Source: Cerioporus squamosus (taxonomy: Eukaryota; Basidiomycota; Agaricomycetes; Polyporales; Polyporaceae). Taken from it: a stretch of DNA of 64,000 nucleotides. Where the stretch lies: contig JABYQS010000037.1 in assembly GCA_022592435.1 (NCBI GenBank), forward strand, positions 186,001-250,000. The letters run 5' to 3'. Each line of letters opens with the position of its first letter. The stretch's first letter is position 1. Below are positions 12,873 through 25,769 of the stretch, piece after piece. The notes beneath the pieces are model-generated. The model did no database searches, was not told the DNA's origin, and saw nothing but the letters and a program-made list of their open reading frames with translations. Both the position numbers and the translations under genes were made by a program.

Positions 12873-13125
12873 TTTTTCTTGAGGATGGCGGATACGACGG
12901 AGAAGCCTAGCGCTGGGAGCGACAGAGTATTCCTGCTCTCGCGCAGGGAACGTTGGCGCCCAGCCACAACTGTACAGTTTCAACTCAGCCACTCGGAAAC
13001 CTCCGGCCGACCTTGCGGTTTCTGCTACTGCACAGTGCCGACACCACCAGCAACGCCGACGACGTTAGTGTCCCCCTGCTCGCTGTGCTTGTCATCCCTG
13101 AGCTCATCTCTGTGTAGTCCTTAAG
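12873..13125. promoter_or_regulatory. bidirectional promoter RPS9 / RPL21
   Basis: Two cytosolic ribosomal protein genes start 253 bases apart on opposite strands. Long pyrimidine-rich stretches (for example around 13055-13120 on the plus strand) precede the RPL21 start, as is usual for ribosomal protein promoters. The shared interval would give balanced 40S/60S protein supply; this is inferred from arrangement. Confidence 0.6.
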
Positions 13126-13779
13126 ATGCCGCACTCCTTTGGTTACCGCGCGCGTACGCGCGACATGTTCAAGCGGGGGTTCAAGGGTGTGTACCTATGA
13201 TCCTACATAGTATGTCCTGAGGTTAAATATCGATGGCGTAGAGCACGGCCCCATCAAGCTGTCGACCTACCTCACAACCTACCGCATTGGTGACATCGTC
13301 GACATTAAGGCGAACGCCGCGCAGCAAAAGGGCATGCCCCACAAGTACTACCATGGGTTGGTACTAGTTCACCTATTGCCGGAACTTTGCACTGACGAAG
13401 TATCGCACATATAGTCGCACTGGTATCATCTACAACGTGACCCCCAGCGCTGTCGGTATCATCATCAACAAGGTCGTCGGCAACCGCTACATCGAGAAGC
13501 GGGTAAACATCCGTGTCGAGCACATCAGGCACTCCAAGTGCAGGCAGGAGTTCCTTGACCGTGTCAAGCGGAACCACGAAGCGCATGTTGAGGCGAAGGC
13601 GAAGGGCGGTGAGTACTTCTGTTCCCATCCGATGCCCCATTATTTATTGCTTGACATCTCCTTCAGAGCGTATCAACCTCAGGCGCATCCCCGGTCTCCC
13701 CCGCGGCTCACACACCGTCTCGACGAAGGACAACGCGCCCCAGACGATGACGCCTGTACCTTACGAGACCACGATCTAA
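13126..13779 (+). CDS. RPL21: 60S ribosomal protein eL21 (RPL21)
   Basis: Four exons. The start at 13126 gives [20 protein letters not shown]. Intron 1 joins to [27 protein letters not shown], intron 2 to [37 protein letters not shown], and intron 3 to [18 protein letters not shown], ending in PYETTI. This is the complete eL21 fold with the usual 160 residues. Exon phases restore the family frame at each GT-AG junction. Product: large-subunit protein contacting 25S/5S rRNA near the central protuberance. The introns (about 50-60 bases) are too short to house a box C/D snoRNA comfortably. Confidence 0.97.
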
Positions 13780-14416
13780 AACGCCTGCACGTCCCGCCCT
13801 TATTCCTGCCGCATCTGTCACGAGGTCCATGCTTGTCGTCGTCTTTCATGTTCTATGTATGCCCATGCATCAATACGCATAACATGGTAACGTTGTACTC
13901 TATGACTTGAACTTATGAGTGATATGTACGCGATCTCATGCGGTCCTACTCTGAGAGTCGTCATCGGACTTCAAGAGTGTGGCCGTCGCAAGGTCGGTCG
14001 ATCGCCAAGCGCACATGGAGCGCATCAATACCAAATAGTGGCCTGCCTCATCCTGGCTTCATCCCATCTTGTTCTGGATCAATCGTGTACACCTCCATCG
14101 TCTTTCGCGTTCATCTGAAGAATATGTCCACTCATACGTGTCGACATCGCCGACTACCTATCCCTTATCACTGGAGACCCCGCCCTCGGTGTTCACATGT
14201 CCAGTCTCATATCTTCTCGGTCACCGGTATCGCACTCGCCACGCGGTCTGCCCGAATACTGATGCATGGTGCTTCTGAACACATAATGACCCGGGTATAA
14301 GACGCTGATGCGTCTGTCAAGCTGGGCGTGAGCTCGACGTCGTGCACCAGTATGTGATCTCTCTCCGTTGAGGTCAGCTCGGACTGAGACTAACGGGATG
14401 CGTGACTTCACAGAAT
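13780..14416. other. intergenic region between RPL21 and GH20 gene
   Basis: About 640 bases in tandem orientation. No ORF shows a motif. It should hold the RPL21 trailer and the promoter of the hexosaminidase gene. Confidence 0.3.
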
Positions 14417-16576
14417 ATGCCACGGAGAGTCGATGCTCTGACGGTGCTGGGCAGCTTCGGCTTCCTCGCACTCCTTGTTCTGCGCGTCGGGGGCTCAGTG
14501 CTCGAGCCTCAGATACCTTCCGTGGCCTCCTTCACGCCATCTAGTAACAACACATTCAGGTTGTCACCCTCTGTGCGGGTCGTCGTTGACAGCAAGTATG
14601 CCAAGCATGGCAGCCCGTCTCTTCTTGAGTACGCGAACACGTTTCGGAAAGACCTCGAGGATACGATGTCTTACGCTGCTCTTGCTCCCGTTGAGCTCTC
14701 GTCGAGGATCCCCGACTCCATCTCCGGCATCCCCACTGTCTATCTGACCTTAGACCCCTCTTTGGAGTACAAGCTCTATAATGGGGAGTCCACAGACGAA
14801 GGCTACGACTTCTTGGTTTCTCGGGACGCGTATCTCATCAAGGGATCTGCACCCGTAGGGGTGTGGTGGGGAACCCGGACGTTCTTGCAACAGGCGGCTA
14901 TCCAGCTGAGTGGTGGCGCGAAGACGGTATCGTTCCCTGCAGGGAAGGGTTCTGATTCGCCTGGCTGGGAAGTACGAGGGTTCATGCTGGATGCAGGGAG
15001 ACATTGGTTTGACACTTCGTTCTTGGGTGAGATTCGGTACGCGCCTGCGTTGGACTGAGTTGAGTGCTGACAGGTCATGACTTACAGGCGATCTTTGCAT
15101 CTACGCGTCGTACTTCAAGATCAATGAGATGCATCTCCATGCGTCTGATAACCTATGGAACCCGGCCTTCCTGTACGGCGACGGCAACGAAGGGTGGAAA
15201 GACCTCTACGCCACCTTCCGCTTCCAGCCGCCCGCTGGGTCGGCTCTCGACGGCCTCGTGCCAAGGAAGAATGAGAGCTGGACGAAACAGGACTTCCTTG
15301 ACATGCAGCGGACATGCGCGAGCCATGGCGTCGCTGTCATCCCCGAGGTGGACACACCCGGCCATTCCCTCGTTATCAACCAGTGGAAGCCCGAACTCAT
15401 GGAGAACGGCGCCCCCGATCATCTGAACCTCTCTTATCCCGACACCATCCCTACCATCAAATCCATCTGGGACGAGTTCCTCCCGTGGTTCTCCGCGCCT
15501 GAGGTCTCCATCGGCGCTGACGAGTACGACGCTGCGCTCGCGAACGACTACATATCGTTCGTAAACGAAATGTCTTCCTACATCAGCGCAAAGTCCGGGA
15601 AGTCGATCCGCATATGGGGCACGAACGAGCCGAGCACAACCATGTCAGTTTCCAAGGACATCACGATCCAGCACTGGGACTTCCCCGGAGACGACATCCC
15701 GGTACAGCTCATGTCCAAAGGCTACCGCGTCATCAACTCCGAGCAGGCGTTTCTCTACCTCGACGGGAAGACCTCGGATGGCGGGCAGTTCCCGCAGGAG
15801 CTCGACCAGGACCTCCTCTGGTCGGGGGCCCCGGGCGGGAAGGGCTGGGCCCCGAACATCTTCTCGTCCACGGACGCCACGAACAACACCAGTGCCGATG
15901 CGCCCAACCTCCGCGGGGCGATCTTCGCGCTCTGGAACGACTGGGGCAACAACGCGACCACCGCGCTCGAGGTCTACTACCAGCTCGCGCGGAGCATGGC
16001 TGTGTTCGGTGAGAAGGCGTGGGCGGGGAGCGACGTCCGCCCGACGGGGCTCACACGGGACCAGTTCGACGCTGTGTACCCTGTGCTGAACGCGGCCGCC
16101 CCGGGGCAGAATCTCAACAGGGTCGTCAAGCCGAAGCATGGGAACGTCGTTTACGAGTATCCTGGCACGTACCGTTCGCTCAGCACTGGAGTCTCTTCCG
16201 TTGGACCGCCGTACACGCTCTCGTTCAAGTACAAGCTTGGCTCGAGAGATCCTACCTGGGAACCCTGTTCACTGGCGCCGACTCGAAGCTGCACGTCGCT
16301 AACCTCACATTCGAGGCGACAGGCCAGTTTTATGCGCTCGGGTACGTCCCGCCACAGGGTAGGTATACCTCGGTGGAGATCCGTGCGACGAGGGAGTACA
16401 CTTATGCCATCATTGACGGAGATGAGGAGAACCCGCGGTATTGGCATACGCTCATGGATATCTGGGGCGAGTACATGGCACTGGGCAACATGTCCTTCGC
16501 GGCGCCGTCGTCTCAGATTGGTGGGAATGGCTTCAAGGGCGTAATCGCAGATGTTCGGCTGACATTGGGCGCATGA
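14417..16576 (+). CDS. secreted GH20 beta-N-acetylhexosaminidase, with an apparent one-base frame change near the 3' end
   Basis: The first ATG at 14417 gives a signal peptide (MPRRVDALTVLGSFGFLALLVL). The GH20b-like N-domain (VYLTLDPS...VWWGTRTFLQQ) is followed by an intron (15027-15087). The GH20 barrel then begins with GWEVRGFMLDAGRHWFD / YFKINEMHLHASDN, has VIPEVDTPGHS, the catalytic Asp-Glu in VSIGADEYD, and IQHWDFPGDD. After about residue 580 there is a C-terminal beta-rich domain (LHVANLTFEATGQFYALGYVPP) in a different frame. The switch lies between about 16225 and 16265 and equals one missing base; no GT-AG intron fits. The enzyme would hydrolyse terminal GlcNAc/GalNAc from chitobiose or glycans outside the cell, aiding wall turnover or chitin use. 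Confidence 0.9.
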
Positions 16577-16880
16577 ACACGGTCGTCGTATTTGTATGTG
16601 ACGAGACCTCCTGCTGTCGACCAGACAATGTTGGACGTGTTATCAACGTAACAGACATAGTTTACGCAATCAGCGAAGTACAAAGCCAGTGCCAGTCATG
16701 GCAATCAATCCGTCCAAAGAGACTGATGCATACAAACACAACAAATCCAGAGGTATCCGTCGATGACTATGGTAAGGGTACTAATTAAGCATACGAGTAC
16801 GAGGAGTGGTATGGGTACAACACACGAGAGCAAGTCATAGCAGCGGTGACAACCCCGCGAGATCCTTACGGCTAGACGAC
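16577..16880. other. convergent intergenic region
   Basis: About 300 bases between the 3' ends of the GH20 gene and the TRF4-type gene. Nothing beyond untranslated trailer sequence was recognised. Confidence 0.3.
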
Positions 16881-18959
16881 TCAAGCTTTCCGTCGTCGTC
16901 GTGGCGGGGAACGCATCCCCTGTGCAGACCCGCTGTTCCCGCTGGTACTACTCACACCTGCGCCCGCGTCGCCCGTCGTGCCATTTGTACTGGTACCGGT
17001 ACTCGCGCTCGCGTTCGCACTGGCAGTAGCCGCCGCCCTAAGCGTGGCCAAGGAAGGGCCCTGAGCCACGTAATTCGACTTCGGCGACGGTCCAGGACGC
17101 GGAGGGAGACCGTGGGTGTGGCTTGGACCAGCTTGTCTCGAAGACTGAGGCTTGGGTGGGGAATTGTTGTTTCTCGGCCTGTCGTTCCCACCACCATTGG
17201 GGTAGGGTCGCGAGTTGTGTCGAGGGTTGTACTGCTGCTGATAAGACGACTGGGGGCGCCGTGGAGGGCCTCTGTAGGATGCAGCGGCTTGCTGGACTTC
17301 TCGCAGGGCTTGTGTGAGACGGCCAGACGTCACGATGTCCTTGAGCAGGGTGCGGTGGGCAAGAGTCTGTACATGCACATGGGTGATCAACGATTGAAGG
17401 GTGCGAGTGCGAATGCGACCGCGATCGCTGCGTGGACACTCACAGCATCCGAAACTGCGATGATCGTCCCGAGGATGTTGTGTGCCGCGGGTTCTGACGA
17501 GAATGCATACGACTCCAGAAGTGCATGCGCTCCCTTGAACACCTGGCGGATCTTCCAGATTTTACTTGTCGGCCGACCAACATCATTCTCTACGCAAGTA
17601 AGTGTCATCAGCAACGACGTACTCAGTGACTATCGACTGGGCTGTCGCTATACCTGGTTTTAGCATACATTCAATGCACAGACTCTCAGGATTGTTCAGA
17701 TTGTCCCATCCTTTCTCCTCTTTCGAAAGCACCTTACCCTGCGAGACAGACACCACAGACACCGCATAGTCAAACAGGTTCCCGTAGTAGTCCAGGAAGT
17801 CAGTCAAGAGCACCCCAAGAGACTCGTTCTCCATGGGCCGCTCGATATATGCTGCGGGGCGCTTCAGAGGGTTGAGCTGCAGGAAGTTGATCGCCAGCAG
17901 TATGACGCCGTAACTGCTGAGCCCGCTGCTCGACGCGGTGTTCAGCTGGTGCCGAGAGAGGAGGCTCTTCACGCATAGGACAAGGTACCGCAGCGCGGGC
18001 ATGTTATCGAAGTAGTCCCGGAGGATCGGCACGGCCTTCACGCCGTCTACTGCGTTGAAGCTGATGTCGACCTTGAGCGAGCCTGCACGGTGGGAGTGAG
18101 GCGTGAGCGAACGCCCTGAGCTCTGCATCGAGGGAAAAGTCTGAATAGAGGAAAGATACTCACCGAGCTCTGGTTGTGTCTCGAAGGAGATCACAGGTAC
18201 GCGGGCGCGGTGGATGACCTGGACGTACCGAGTAATGCGAGAGTTGCGCATCGACGCCGCCAGCTGGAAGAGTGCACTCTTCTTCCTCTCGTCATCGTAG
18301 GGTTCGGAGGTCCGGATGACAAGGTCCGTGTCTCTGTGATCGCCAGCATGTCTCATCAGGGAAGGAGGTAAACGAGTCCAAGGAGATACGCACCCGTCGG
18401 GCAGGTACAGGTTCTGCGCGACGCTCCCAAACGTCTCCACACTCGCACCTCTGAATCTTCGTGTTGCAACCTCGCTTATCTGCGCAATAACCATGCCCCG
18501 GGCATGGGTTTCGTTCGGAGTTGGGGAGATGTAGTTGAAGAACGCGACAATCTCGTCGTGCAACCTAGCCGCCGCCGCCGCCGCCGCCTCATTCGACAAC
18601 CACCAAGTATAGCCAACGCAGGACACGCACCTCTGTTGCTTGCTCTCGTAGCTTGTCGTCCCCAGCGTCCCCAGCCACGGTGCGCTCCAACCCTCCGCCT
18701 CAACAGCAACATGGATAGACTCCGGCTCTCCAGCCTCTGGATGCTCGCCGGCTACGCTTGTGCCGGCTTCACTAGCAATGCGCTTCCGTTTTGGACGTCG
18801 CTTCTTGTTGTTCTCAGGTTTCCTGTCCGCAGATTTCGATGCAATCGTAGGTGGGGGAATGTTGCTCGGGCCTGCCGCCACGACTGTACTTGGATCCCTA
18901 CACCAACATCCCTCCCGTCAGCGATGCCAACCAGAGCCGTCCCCTAGCCACGCTTACAT
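16881..18959 (-). CDS. non-canonical poly(A) polymerase of the TRF4/5 (PAPD5/7) type, start codon split by an intron
   Basis: The nucleotidyltransferase core reads VETFGSVAQNLYLPD and, across an intron, D-TDLVIRTSEP, giving the catalytic GS...DxD set. The third Asp is in SLKVDISFNA. The PAP-associated domain follows (YLVLCVKSLLSRHQLN, SYGVILLAINFLQ, NLFDYAVSVVSVS, then ENDVGRPTSKIWKIRQVFKGA). The C-terminus is Arg/Asn/Gln-rich and basic (PPRRRRKA). There is no ATG at the 5' end of the long exon. An intron 18898-18957 (GTAAGC...GTGTAG, branch CTGAC) joins AT (18959-18958) to G (18897), creating ATG-GAT-CCA (MDPSTVVAAG), with an in-frame TGA just upstream. A further intron removes an Ala-rich read-through. 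Expected role: adenylation of nuclear RNAs for exosome decay (TRAMP). Confidence 0.88.
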
Positions 18960-21283
<2,324 letters not shown>

Positions 21284-22327
21284 ATCGATGGTGCAGAGGG
21301 AAGAGATGATTGCCTCGGGTCGCGTCCTCGCGCGTTCTTCTATTGCGTGAAGTTCCCACGGTGCCCCAAGGCCATCGGCAGTCTGGGCGTTTATCTGTGT
21401 CTATCCCGTACAAGTCGCTTGCGCGCCCTGGCTTTGCAATTGCGCTCTCGGACGATGCGGTCCTCACGAACCCTCGGACGATGTACCCCGTGTTCTCGCT
21501 CTGCTGCTGACCGCCTTGCACGACGGTTCTCAGCCGACTGGATTGGCTCGAGGTTTGCCCAGTCGTAGCACAGGCACTCGGGCTGGCCTGGCCATCCAAT
21601 GATATCGATATATCCTCCGTAACTTCGCACTAGGACTGGCCGATGGGCAGCGCATGTGTCTTGCAGACTCCAGCGAATGAAAGCACAGGGATTCCTTGGG
21701 ATCTAGAATGCGTATACTTAGTCGCTAAGAACCCTCCGGCCTCTGGGCCGAGGCGTTCACGTCTAATCGACTCATCCAGGCAAACATGAGGTTTGTCGTC
21801 GGACTCGAGGTGTACTCGAATCGTAGGGCGACCAAGATATCTCCCAGTATACCCCGTAGCTCATGAATCGGATCTCCTTCCTTGATGTCGAGTTATCATG
21901 CGCCATGTTCCCCGGGCGAACCCGTAACCTCAGCTTGGGATACGGCGTGCCGCGTACAAGGTTCGGGATACTCCTCTCCGCTCGGTTGGTTTTCAAGGCT
22001 TCGGCGAGTTATTTACGGAACAAATTCATCAGATGGCTGATAGCAGTGCATAGAGCATATCGTAAAGTCTAGTGAGTATCGCATCACTTCATGAGTGAGC
22101 ATGTAATCGACCGCGTCTGGGAGATGTGAGTACATATGATGCTGTGGGATGGGATGTGCAAGGGAAGAGGGAGAACCAATATGCGTGTCAAGATATTGTT
22201 TTTACAGAAGCCATACCGGATGGCAAGGGTTTGCGAGATGTATAGAGTATGATGCTCCGGGAGAGCGCCAATGAGTCGGCACGACCGCAGCCCTCCATCC
22301 AAGGCCAATCGCAAGTTCTGGATGATT
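21284..22327. other. intergenic region between enolase promoter and membrane-protein gene
   Basis: About 1 kb. The part nearest 21284 must hold the enolase promoter. Short frames on both strands show no motif. I see no RNA gene or repeat. Confidence 0.3.
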
Positions 22328-23297
22328 TTATCCATGGCCAACCGCAAGATGATGTGGTCTGAAGGAAGTTATATACCGTCGCGGGCGCGTGCCCCTAGCG
22401 CGACGACGCCGACAACGGAAGACAAGGAGCACCGCTATAATGATCAGCATCGCGAGTACTGCCCCTGCAATCGCGGCCAGTATCCATAGCTGTACAGGAG
22501 CCCCACCTTCTTGAGGTGAAGACAAAAGAGGCGGCCCAAAGGTCGAGTCTGGCTGAGGCAGCTATGCGAACAAAGATACTTACATTCAGCGTTCCAGGTG
22601 ACGGATTACAAGACCAGCTTACCGTGGTAGACTGCACGGTTGATGTGAGCTCAATTGCACTGGTCAGGGGAAGGGAGGCACGGGATGTCGACACCCTCGG
22701 CGACGCGGGGACGAAGGATGCGGATGCTACGGCATGCGTTACGGTACCAACGGACACTGTGACACCCCGGGTCGCTGGCAAGTCCACTTTGGCCTCAGAC
22801 CCTGAGTCGCTCACAAGTGCGTTGTCGTCATGGAGTGTGAGGTTGATCTGGATTGTCTGGCCACCGTCCGCCGAGGTGTAGGACAGCTGCGCGACGCCAT
22901 CGCCGGCGGGAAGAGCGAAGGCGAAATCTACATCGGCGTGCGCAGGGGAGTATTCCATCAAGAAGTACTGCGCCATCTCGCTGAGCTGCTCCATGGCCCG
23001 ACGCACATCGGCGGAATGGGGTGAGGATGAGGATGCGGCACCAGTAGGAGATGTGACGTCGATGACAGTGGGAAGATGTGGGCCTGATGTATATAAAGCG
23101 GTGCTCGACTCGCCGGCGGTACACGCTGCCTCGCAAGCCTGTTGAGTCGCAGGAGATGAGCCGCCGAGAGCTAGTCCGATAGCGCTGCTGTGTCCCTCGT
23201 CCACAAAGCGGTGAACGGCCCGTGGAGCCACGCCAGTGGGAAGCATGGCCAGCAAAGCGATGGTAGAAGCGGATATCTGGCGGAGGCTGACGACCAT
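22328..23297 (-). CDS. single-pass (type I) membrane protein with Ser/Thr-rich ectodomain
   Basis: Start at 23297. A signal peptide (MVVSLRQISASTIALLAMLP) leads to a Ser/Thr/Ala-rich ectodomain of about 230 residues with a potential N-glycosylation site (NLTL). A 70-base GTAAGC-to-CTCAG intron (branch CTGAAT) joins VQSTT to PDSTFGPPLLSS, in frame with the transmembrane helix WILAAIAGAVLAMLIIIAVL. A stop-transfer RCRRRR and a short cytosolic tail follow, giving about 285 residues. The layout (signal, Ser/Thr-rich stalk, one helix, basic tail) is that of fungal wall-sensor or Mid2/Axl2-like proteins, but there is no specific homology I recognise. An alternative 31-base intron from the perfect GTAAGT inside is less likely because it is below the usual minimum size. 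Confidence 0.72.
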
Positions 23298-24400
23298 CGG
23301 TTCTGCGATGTGGTTAGTACAACTTTGACCAGTGCATACAGACTGCAGGTCGTGCTCACATAACGCGGAGAGTACTCGTTCGTCTCAGCAGGGACAATTC
23401 GTGCATGACCATGCTGGATCCTTCATCCTTGCAGCCTTAAGTAGGCAAGTAGTCAACGTCGTCTTGGCGTCAGCGGCGGGAGAGAGACATGCTCGCTAGA
23501 TATCCAGCTATTTGCTGCCGCTTCTGAGGAACAGTGGGCGCTATCCGGATATCTGGAGTTTGAGCAGCGCCGCGGTATCGCCGACGAACGGCGTGCACCG
23601 AATGAAGGAATCTGGATATTGCCAGGACTGCGGAACCACAAGGCCTGTAACTTACAGTATGAGGTTCCGAAGATGTCTTCAACCGAAAGGACGTCTGCTC
23701 GCATACTTTCATGCGGCGCGGCGATGGTGCGTGCCACGATGGATGGTTTTCTGGGTGCCATTGTAGTTCCTACACTTTCCGTTTCGAAAGAACCGTGGAT
23801 ACGGGAAGTTCACCATGGATAGGTACTCACCGGTGGTAGCCATATCCTGCTGCCGATATGGTTCATGAGGGTAGGAGCATCTTGCTGTACCCGTCGGCTT
23901 GAACTTCTTCGACCACAGCGTTGTGTGATAAGTAGCCATGCTATTGTGAGACCAACGAGCGAACAGATCCGCTGTGGATTGACGCGGTACCGTTTGAAGA
24001 CATGGAGAACAAGATGTATTGCCAGAAGAGATGGACAGCAGTAGTGTAGGGATGTCACAGGGATATGTCGACATGCCGCAACATAAAAAATGAGCTACGA
24101 CACTTCCTAACCTGCTTAGGCCAAGCCATGATCTCGAGAGGGCAGAGACTCCTGTATAGGAGCCTTCTGGCACTGTCACAACGGTGGAGCGTACTGGCGT
24201 CGAGCAGCGTGGCATCCTCTCTGGAGAGAAGAAAACCTGGCGAGTGCAAGCCTTTATATACGCTCATCCGTGTGGCATTATTTGGCCATGTTCCCACGAC
24301 CCAAAGCCGCTGGCGTCTGGCACGCATTCGGGCGCTCCAAGCTGTCCACTGTCCTCGAACTCGTCCGGCTTGTCACTATTTCTCTCGGCGTGGCGGAGGC
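23298..24400. other. stretch with a candidate minus-strand gene of low confidence
   Basis: On the minus strand a TATATAAAGG element (24251-24260) stands about 36 bases before an ATG at 24215 that opens MPRCSTPVRSTVVTVPEG. Downstream on the same strand, TATA-distance-compatible frames contain HNSMATYHTTLWSKKFK followed by a GTGAGTACC donor near 23832, and another open stretch reads SVEDIFGTSYCKLQALWF. These could be exons of a small unrecognised protein, but I cannot connect them in one frame with certainty and no family is visible. Confidence 0.3.
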
Positions 24401-25355
24401 ATGATGTTGGGAGCACAGCTGGCGCAGTGTGAGTGCACTCTCGGAACGTACCTTCGCGCGCCACTTACAGGAGGGGTACAGGCTCACGCACCCTCGCTTC
24501 GTCGAGTTCGGCACGGGCTGCCTCACTGCACACATCCTCTGTCCTGCAGGCCGTCTCCACCCGGACGCGCAAGACGCAGCGGACACTGAAAGCGAACGTC
24601 CAGCGGCGCGAGGAGCTTGAGCGACAGGCACAGCAGAACCGCCCTCATGTAGTCCTTGGGCACAAGGCCGGGGACGAGGCCAAGTGGCAGAACTCCGACC
24701 TTGCGAAGGTGCTCATCACCGAAGAGGACATCAAAGCAACCCCGGAGCCGTCTGTAGACCCAGCGTCGGGTACGGTGCAGGTGTCGACGTTCCTCAACTA
24801 TGGCATTGGAGAGAAGGAGAAGGAGGCCTTGTTCGACGTGTTGCCGCGGCTGTCGCAGCAGGGTCAGATGGAGGCCGAAGGAATCACGAACCCCAGGGCG
24901 ATGAGCGGCGTGTACGCGCAGAAGGGGTTGGAGGAGCAGAAGAAGGCTGCCATGCTTGCGAGGATGGTCGACCTGCGCAACGCGAATGCCCGGGGTATCG
25001 CGTTCGAGAACCGCAGACGCATCATCGCTGCGTTTTCTGAGCCGGAGAATCCCACAGACACTGGGAGGCCAGAAGTACAAGGTACGTGACCCTCACTGTT
25101 CCACATTGGACTCCGTTGCCGATCCCCTTCCCTTCGTTCTCAGCCGCGCTAGCGACCATGCGGATCCGCAACCTTTGGGACCACCTGAGCAGGTGTAAGA
25201 GGGACATTGCCAACCGCAGGAGTCTCCGAAAGCTCGTTCACCATAGGGCAAAAATCCTCAGGTACCTCAAGTCGGTAGACGAAGACCGGTACGATTGGAT
25301 ACTTGAGAGGTTGGGACTGGAGCGTGGCGCCGTTGAGGGCGAGCTGGTGGTATGA
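24401..25355 (+). CDS. mitochondrial small-subunit ribosomal protein uS15m
   Basis: Three exons, 24401-24426, 24471-25081 and 25144-25355, give 282 residues. Exon 1 encodes MMLGAQLAQ and continues RGTGSRTLASSSSARAASL, a Ser/Ala/Arg-rich mitochondrial presequence. The uS15 domain is at the C-terminus: GIGEKEKEALFDVLP, then ATMRIRNLWDHLSRCKRDIANRRSLRKLVHHRAKILRYL, the h1-h4 helices with the conserved D-x-x-N-R-R-x-L-x-x-L-V--R motif. A tail of about 25 residues (DEDRYDWILERLGLE) fits the fungal Mrps28 type. It binds the central domain of the mitochondrial small rRNA. The first donor (GTGTGA) is weak, so the precise N-terminus is uncertain. Confidence 0.88.
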
Positions 25356-25769
25356 CATTATTATAGATCACATCGTATTCAGATTGCGGCGTGTCCCCGC
25401 CATAATACTACTTGGCTCAAGCTCAAGCTCCGGGATGCCCCTGTGTTGTGCGTAGTTGCACACTAGCGTGTAAGTCTCCGCCGTCGCCTGCTGTCACGAC
25501 ATGTCGCGAGTCCCGCCCGCGTATAAAGCATTGCTAGCACTCCGCCCTGCATCTCGACACGGCATCCTGCTGTCTGATATCTGCTCACCTCGCTGAATCT
25601 GTTGTGGGCGAGAACGCGAGGTCCAGAGCTTTGGCGGGAACAACGAGAGTTGCCTTATTTGGAGAGTTTCCGGGACGGTGGCTGACGACGGTGGCGGCGG
25701 ATTCTGCTTCGCGAGGTCATTGAGCCCGGCGCCGACGTCGTCCGTCGCGTTTCAGCCCGCGTCCAAAGC
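25356..25769. promoter_or_regulatory. promoter region of the DH-PH-FYVE gene
   Basis: About 410 bases in tandem orientation. A GTATAAAGC element at about 25519-25527 is a good TATA candidate roughly 240 bases before the start. The short frame opening near 25678 begins with GTG and has no motif. Confidence 0.4.
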
